Shown here: positions 6,776 through 10,410 of the stretch, one piece after another
How the letters are laid out: every line of letters begins with the position of its first letter
How positions within the stretch are numbered: the stretch's first letter is position 1
DNA from: Pseudopelobacter sp964601865
GTDB lineage: Bacteria > Desulfobacterota > Desulfuromonadia > Geobacterales > Pseudopelobacteraceae
Length of the DNA: 10,410 nucleotides
Direction: 5' to 3'
Assembly (NCBI GenBank): GCA_964601865.1
Contig: CAZRPI010000120.1
Coordinates: forward strand, 1-10,410
The notes under the pieces: model-generated
Told to the model about the DNA's origin: nothing
Databases searched by the model: none
What the model saw: only the letters and a program-made list of their open reading frames with translations
Program-made: the position numbers and the translations under genes

Positions 6776-6816
6776 CCCCTCATAAAAAACCAAACGTTTG
6801 GTTTTTTATGAGGGGA
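6775..6816. repeat. Perfect 42-bp palindrome: probable operator, or 5' leader hairpin, of the glycyl radical enzyme gene
   Basis: The two 21-base halves are exact reverse complements with no spacer. From the outside in, the left half is a TCCCCTCAT block, an A6 run and CCAAAC. The core CCAAACGTTTGG resembles operators of the LacI/GalR family (PurR sites have a CAAACGTTTG core). It starts at the last base of the -10 hexamer and covers the expected transcription start, where a bound repressor would block initiation. In RNA it would be a long hairpin at or near the 5' end. The T6 run in the right arm could also give a weak two-way terminator. No regulator gene lies in the window. Confidence 0.8.
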
Positions 6817-6901
6817 ATCAAAAATTGGAAGGGGGAAACGCCTGATACATTGTGTGTAACCATTTGCGGTGAAAGAAAAAACCGGGGAAAGGAGCTGTAT
6901 T

Positions 6902-9328
6902 ATGAAAAATGCGGTTGATATGTCAAGGGTTGCCAGATTGAGAGATAGGTTCTTGAATACTACTCCCGCAGTATGTTCCGAGAGGGCAAAGATAGTCACA
7001 CAGGCCTACCAGGACTATCAATGTGATCCGGTGGTGCTGAAACGGGCAAAGACGCTCGGTCGCATCCTGGAGGAAATGACCATTTTCATCGGCGAAGACG
7101 AACTGGTTGTCGGAAATATGGCCAGCAAGCCGAGAAGTGCCCCGATATTTCCTGAATTTTCCTATACATGGGTCGTTACTGAAATGGATCAGGCTCCTTT
7201 TGAGGAGAGAGAGTCCGACAAATTCCTCATTGACGGGGAGACAAAGGCGGACCTCAGAAACCTGGCTGATTTCTGGGTGGGCAAAACGGTCAATGATTTC
7301 GCACTCAGATCACTGCCGGAAACGGCGTTGGAGACCATCAAGAACTCGGCGGTGTTTGCATTTTCCCCTGAAGTGCTCATTTTGTCGGGCAACGGAAATT
7401 GCTCGCCAAACTACAAAAAAATTCTGGAAAGGGGATTCAACGGCATCAAAAAAGACGCTGAAGACAACCTGGCAAAGTTGGGCATTCCCGCTGACGGTAC
7501 CGAGATCGAGAAGTATAACTTCTGGAAGGCAATAATTTTTTCCTGTGAAGCCATCATGGTTTACGCCAGGCGCTATGCGGAACTGGCAAAAGACCTGGCC
7601 GCCAATGAAAGCGATCCCAAGAGAAAAGCAGAACTGATGAGAATAGCCGAGGTGTGTGAAAAAGTCCCGGCCAACCCCGCGAGCACCTTCCGGGAAGCGT
7701 GTCAGTCGTTTTATTTTTTCCATATTGTTCTGCACATCGAGACCAACGGCCATTCCATTTCTCCCGGCCGCTTCGACCAGTACATGTTCCCGTATTTCAG
7801 GAATGATATGGACGCAGGACTCATCACCGGAAGTGAAGCCCAGGAGTTGATCGAATGCCTCTGGATCAAACTTTCCGAGATCAACAAGATACGACCTGTC
7901 GGCGCGACCAAGGCTTTTGGCGGTTATCCGATGTTTCAGAATTTGTGTGTCGGCGGGCAGACTCGGGAGGGCAGGGATGCCACAAACGAGCTTACGTATA
8001 GGTGCCTTGACGCCACGAAAAATGTCAGGCTGCACCAACCGTCAATATCGGCAAGGGTCTGGAACGGTACTCCCTATCCGTTGTGGAAGAAGCTGGTCGA
8101 GGTTACCAGGACAGGCCTCGGCATGCCGGCACTGCACAATGACGAGGTCATCATCCCGGCCTTGCTCAACAGGGGAAAACCTCTGGAAGATGCCCGGTCG
8201 TACTCGATTGTTGGGTGTGTCGAGCCTGCCATACAGGGGTACGATCTTGGATGTACCGGGGGAACAGGTGATGCCCCGTTTTTCAACATGGCCGCTTGTC
8301 TGGAGTATGCCATCAACGACGGGAAGAGTCTCATGTCGGGTGTTCAGGTCGGTCCGCGGACGGGAAGCCTTGCCGATTTCAGGGATTTCGACGAAGTCAG
8401 GGCGGCATACGAGAAGCAGATCAAGCATTTTGTCGATACCTTTGCGGTGATAACCAATAACGCGGATCTGATGCACCGTCAGTTGTCCCCGTTGCCGTTC
8501 CGGTCGTGCGGCATAGAACCCTGTGTCGAGCGAGGCCTCGATGTCAATTCAGGTGGCGCACAGTATAACGGTACCGGTACAGCTGGGGTCGGAGTAAGCA
8601 ATACGGGTGATTCGCTGATGGCTATAAAAAAAGTTGTCTTCGACGACGGAATGCTGAGCGGCGCCGAATTGCTCGATACGTTGAAAAACAACTGGGAAGG
8701 GCAGGAAGTCTTGAGAAACCGCATCCTGGCCAACGTTCCCCACTACGGTAACGATATTTCCGAGGTCGATGATATGGCGGCCTGGGCAGCCGGTGTTTAC
8801 CTGCATCATACCGAACAATCGGTCGGGCCACGTGGCCGGTACAATCCCGGACTCTGGCCGGTTTCCTCCAACATTCCCCTGGGAATGGGGGTCGGCGCGT
8901 CCCCTGATGGAAGGAAAGCGGGAGAGGCTTTGGCGGACGGAATTTCCCCTGTGCACGGCAGGGATCTGAGCGGTCCTACGGCGCTGCTCAATTCAGCCGC
9001 CCGGATTGATCACCAGATCAGTTCCAATGGGACGCTGCTCAACCTTAGATTTCATCCCTCGGCGCTCGAAGGTGAGGCGGGAGAAGCGGCGCTGATCGCC
9101 GCGCTGAAGACTTTCTTCGACATGAAGGGGATGCATGTCCAGTACAATGTCGTGAGTTCTCAAACGCTGAGAGACGCCCAGAGGACTCCGGAAAAATACA
9201 GGGATCTCATCGTCAGGGTTGCGGGATACAGCGCCCTGTTCGTCGGGCTCGATCCGAAGCTGCAGGAGGACATCATTACCAGGACGGAAATCGAAGAAGT
9301 TGCTCCAAGCCGTACCTCATTCTGCTGA
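6902..9328 (+). CDS. Glycyl radical enzyme, dehydratase/lyase type (PFL2/GDH/CutC-like), substrate unknown
   Basis: The product is 808 residues, a usual length. The glycyl radical loop RVAGYSA puts the radical at G775, near the C-terminus. The thiyl site is GCVEP with C439 and the general base E441, the pair found in glycerol dehydratase, choline lyase (CutC), hydroxyproline dehydratase and isethionate lyase. NGHSIS (H284, S285) aligns with H281/S282 of Clostridium butyricum glycerol dehydratase, and D457 in GDAPFFN with its D447. The position of its H164 is N166 here (GNCSPNY), and the loop from C439 to D457 is four residues longer, with an extra C451. Glycerol is therefore unlikely. AAAGGAG seven bases before ATG 6902 sets the start; a GTG at 6869 lacks this. 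There is no microcompartment-targeting extension and no shell gene. Its activase follows at 9517. Confidence 0.95.
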   Translation: MKNAVDMSRVARLRDRFLNTTPAVCSERAKIVTQAYQDYQCDPVVLKRAKTLGRILEEMTIFIGEDELVVGNMASKPRSAPIFPEFSYTWVVTEMDQAPFEERESDKFLIDGETKADLRNLADFWVGKTVNDFALRSLPETALETIKNSAVFAFSPEVLILSGNGNCSPNYKKILERGFNGIKKDAEDNLAKLGIPADGTEIEKYNFWKAIIFSCEAIMVYARRYAELAKDLAANESDPKRKAELMRIAEVCEKVPANPASTFREACQSFYFFHIVLHIETNGHSISPGRFDQYMFPYFRNDMDAGLITGSEAQELIECLWIKLSEINKIRPVGATKAFGGYPMFQNLCVGGQTREGRDATNELTYRCLDATKNVRLHQPSISARVWNGTPYPLWKKLVEVTRTGLGMPALHNDEVIIPALLNRGKPLEDARSYSIVGCVEPAIQGYDLGCTGGTGDAPFFNMAACLEYAINDGKSLMSGVQVGPRTGSLADFRDFDEVRAAYEKQIKHFVDTFAVITNNADLMHRQLSPLPFRSCGIEPCVERGLDVNSGGAQYNGTGTAGVGVSNTGDSLMAIKKVVFDDGMLSGAELLDTLKNNWEGQEVLRNRILANVPHYGNDISEVDDMAAWAAGVYLHHTEQSVGPRGRYNPGLWPVSSNIPLGMGVGASPDGRKAGEALADGISPVHGRDLSGPTALLNSAARIDHQISSNGTLLNLRFHPSALEGEAGEAALIAALKTFFDMKGMHVQYNVVSSQTLRDAQRTPEKYRDLIVRVAGYSALFVGLDPKLQEDIITRTEIEEVAPSRTSFC

Positions 9329-9349
9329 AAGGGATCAAGTGACAATCAC

Positions 9350-9391
9350 GGGGGGCCCTCTTCGGACGCTGATGCCGGATTGGGACCCCCC
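9350..9391 (+). other. Hairpin between the glycyl radical enzyme and its activase
   Basis: GGGGGGCCC (9350-9358) can pair with GGGACCCCCC (9382-9391) over 9 bp with one bulged A and a 23-base loop. It begins about 20 bases after the stop codon. No U-tract follows, so it is more likely an mRNA stabiliser or attenuator than a full terminator. It could help set the large excess of enzyme over activase that glycyl radical systems usually need. Confidence 0.35.
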
Positions 9392-9423
9392 GGCAAGGGT
9401 TCCTGGTTCTTCACCTTGGTTTA

Positions 9424-9437
9424 GTGATATTAATCAA
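9424..9437. promoter_or_regulatory. FNR/CRP-family-like box upstream of the activase gene
   Basis: GTGAT-ATTA-ATCAA matches the FNR consensus TTGAT-N4-ATCAA at nine of ten positions. It lies 80 bases before the activase ATG in the 188-bp spacer. A separate, oxygen- or redox-responsive promoter for the activase is possible, but no clear -10 hexamer stands at the expected distance. A chance match cannot be excluded. Confidence 0.4.
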
Positions 9438-9516
9438 ATGACACGCCACTGGAAAGAAGTTTTCTCCGGGAACCGGTGTGACATTGTCACTCATCACCCG
9501 GAAAAGGGGGCTATTG

Positions 9517-10410
9517 ATGGAGAAAGACCTGAGAGGCAATGTGTTTGACATCCAGAGATACACTCTCCATGACGGACCCGGAATCCGGACCGGCGTATTC
9601 CTGCAGGGATGCCCGTTGCGATGCCTGTGGTGCCACAGTCCCGAATCTTGTTCGGTAACCGGCGAAATTGCCTGGTTGCCCATGCTCTGCGTGGGGGTTG
9701 GGGTATGCGGCGAATGCCTCAGGGCATGCAAGACCGGAGCCGTCAGGGAAACGGATTATATGTGTTCCGCGCCTTCCGGAGAGAATGTCCGGAAGGTGAG
9801 CTTGGACAGGAAATTATGCGTAAAGTGCGGTGAATGCGCGAAAGTGTGCTCACGCAGGGCTTTATACCTGACGTCGAAGGAGATGAGTGTCAGTGCGGTG
9901 GTTTCCTTGATCATGAAAGACGAGAAATACTATCGGAGAACCAATGGCGGTGTGACCGTATCAGGGGGGGAACCCATGTTTCAGGACGACTTCGCCCTGG
10001 GCATTCTGAAAGAGTGTAAAAGAATGGGACTGCATACCGCGCTTGATACGTCCGGATTTGCGGAGTGGGAGAAGTTTGAGGAAATCATGAAATATGTCGA
10101 CCTGTTTCTATACGATCTCAAACATATGGACAATGCCGCCGCACTTGAGCTTACAGGGGTTGGCAATGCTCTCATTCTGGAAAACCTGAAAAAACTGGCC
10201 AGCCTGGGGAGCATCATCCAGATCAGGATCCCCCTGATTCCCGGTTATAACGACTCTGGGAAAAACCTCAGGGAGAGTGCCGCCATGTGCAGTTCTCTGG
10301 GGGCATCGGTGACGCGGGTGCAGCTTCTTCCTTATCACAGGTTGGGCGGGCCCAAATACGAGCGGATCGGCAAGAATTACCCCCTGCCCGCCGTTGAGCC
10401 CCCTTCAAAA
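9517..10410 (+). CDS. Glycyl radical enzyme activating enzyme (radical SAM), runs off the window end
   Basis: The visible part is 298 residues; the family is usually about 300, so only a few C-terminal residues are probably missing. This enzyme cleaves S-adenosylmethionine to make the glycyl radical on its partner. The N-terminus FDIQRYTLHDGPGIRT is the family signature. The radical SAM cluster is C32, C36, C39 (CxxxCxxC), and SGGEP (149-153) binds SAM. A ferredoxin-like insert holds two cluster sets, C58/C64/C67/C71 and C101/C104/C107/C111. In the first set the spacing is C-x5-C-x2-C, where CxxCxxC is usual. YDLKHMD at 199-205 is another family motif. GGGGG six bases before ATG 9517 is a weak ribosome site, so low expression is likely. 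The partner is the enzyme at 6902-9328. Confidence 0.95.
   Translation, partial: MEKDLRGNVFDIQRYTLHDGPGIRTGVFLQGCPLRCLWCHSPESCSVTGEIAWLPMLCVGVGVCGECLRACKTGAVRETDYMCSAPSGENVRKVSLDRKLCVKCGECAKVCSRRALYLTSKEMSVSAVVSLIMKDEKYYRRTNGGVTVSGGEPMFQDDFALGILKECKRMGLHTALDTSGFAEWEKFEEIMKYVDLFLYDLKHMDNAAALELTGVGNALILENLKKLASLGSIIQIRIPLIPGYNDSGKNLRESAAMCSSLGASVTRVQLLPYHRLGGPKYERIGKNYPLPAVEPPSK

Noticed and set aside
6776..6815. The palindrome as a simple bidirectional intrinsic terminator
   Set aside because: No gene reads into it from either side and it directly overlaps a promoter start region, so an operator or leader role is more likely.
6869..6901. GTG start adding 11 residues to the glycyl radical enzyme
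   Set aside because: The strong ribosome site AAAGGAG lies inside this stretch and points to ATG 6902; no such site precedes the GTG.
7310..8038. A 242-residue minus-strand open frame inside the glycyl radical enzyme gene
   Set aside because: It is the antisense shadow of a conserved gene, with no ribosome site or motif.

Overview
The window looks like part of a draft scaffold (100 Ns at 6032-6131) from a strictly anaerobic bacterium. The gene types (a tungsten/molybdenum aldehyde-oxidoreductase-family enzyme, a glycyl radical enzyme with its radical SAM activase, short TatA proteins starting MFGxGxPELL) fit Desulfobacterota, perhaps the Syntrophus/Smithella side. The taxonomic guess is inference; no marker gene is present.

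Left two thirds, minus strand, read right to left. First comes a twin-arginine translocase set: a TatB/TatA-like gene cut by the gap (6132-6347), a short tatA (5696-5866) and tatC (4762-5613). About 150 bp further on is a redox module: a Tat-exported polyferredoxin with four predicted 4Fe-4S clusters, a CXXCH haem-c motif and a C-terminal membrane anchor (3696-4613), then a four-helix b-type cytochrome (3184-3699) whose start overlaps it by 4 bp. After a 292-bp spacer come an AOR-family tungsto/molybdo-enzyme (783-2891) and a small protein of unknown function (184-786), again overlapping by 4 bp. The module resembles the Escherichia coli ydhYVWXUT operon (AOR-like YdhV, Tat-dependent ferredoxin YdhX, cytochrome YdhU). 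It probably forms a membrane complex linking the AOR-like subunit to the quinone pool. The next-door Tat genes would export the ferredoxin.

The stretch 6348-6901 separates two divergent units. It carries a good promoter for the tat genes (6395-6424) and a good promoter for the glycyl radical enzyme (6747-6775). The second promoter runs straight into a perfect 42-bp palindrome (6775-6816) whose core, CCAAACGTTTGG, looks like a LacI-family operator. Between the two promoters I see no gene.

Right third, plus strand. It holds an 808-residue glycyl radical enzyme of the dehydratase/lyase type (6902-9328), then a 188-bp spacer with an FNR/CRP-like box, then its activating enzyme (9517 to the window end, nearly complete). 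The enzyme has the GCVEP catalytic motif but differs from glycerol dehydratase at substrate-pocket positions, so its substrate is unknown. This enzyme and the AOR/ferredoxin/cytochrome module are the two parts most worth follow-up.
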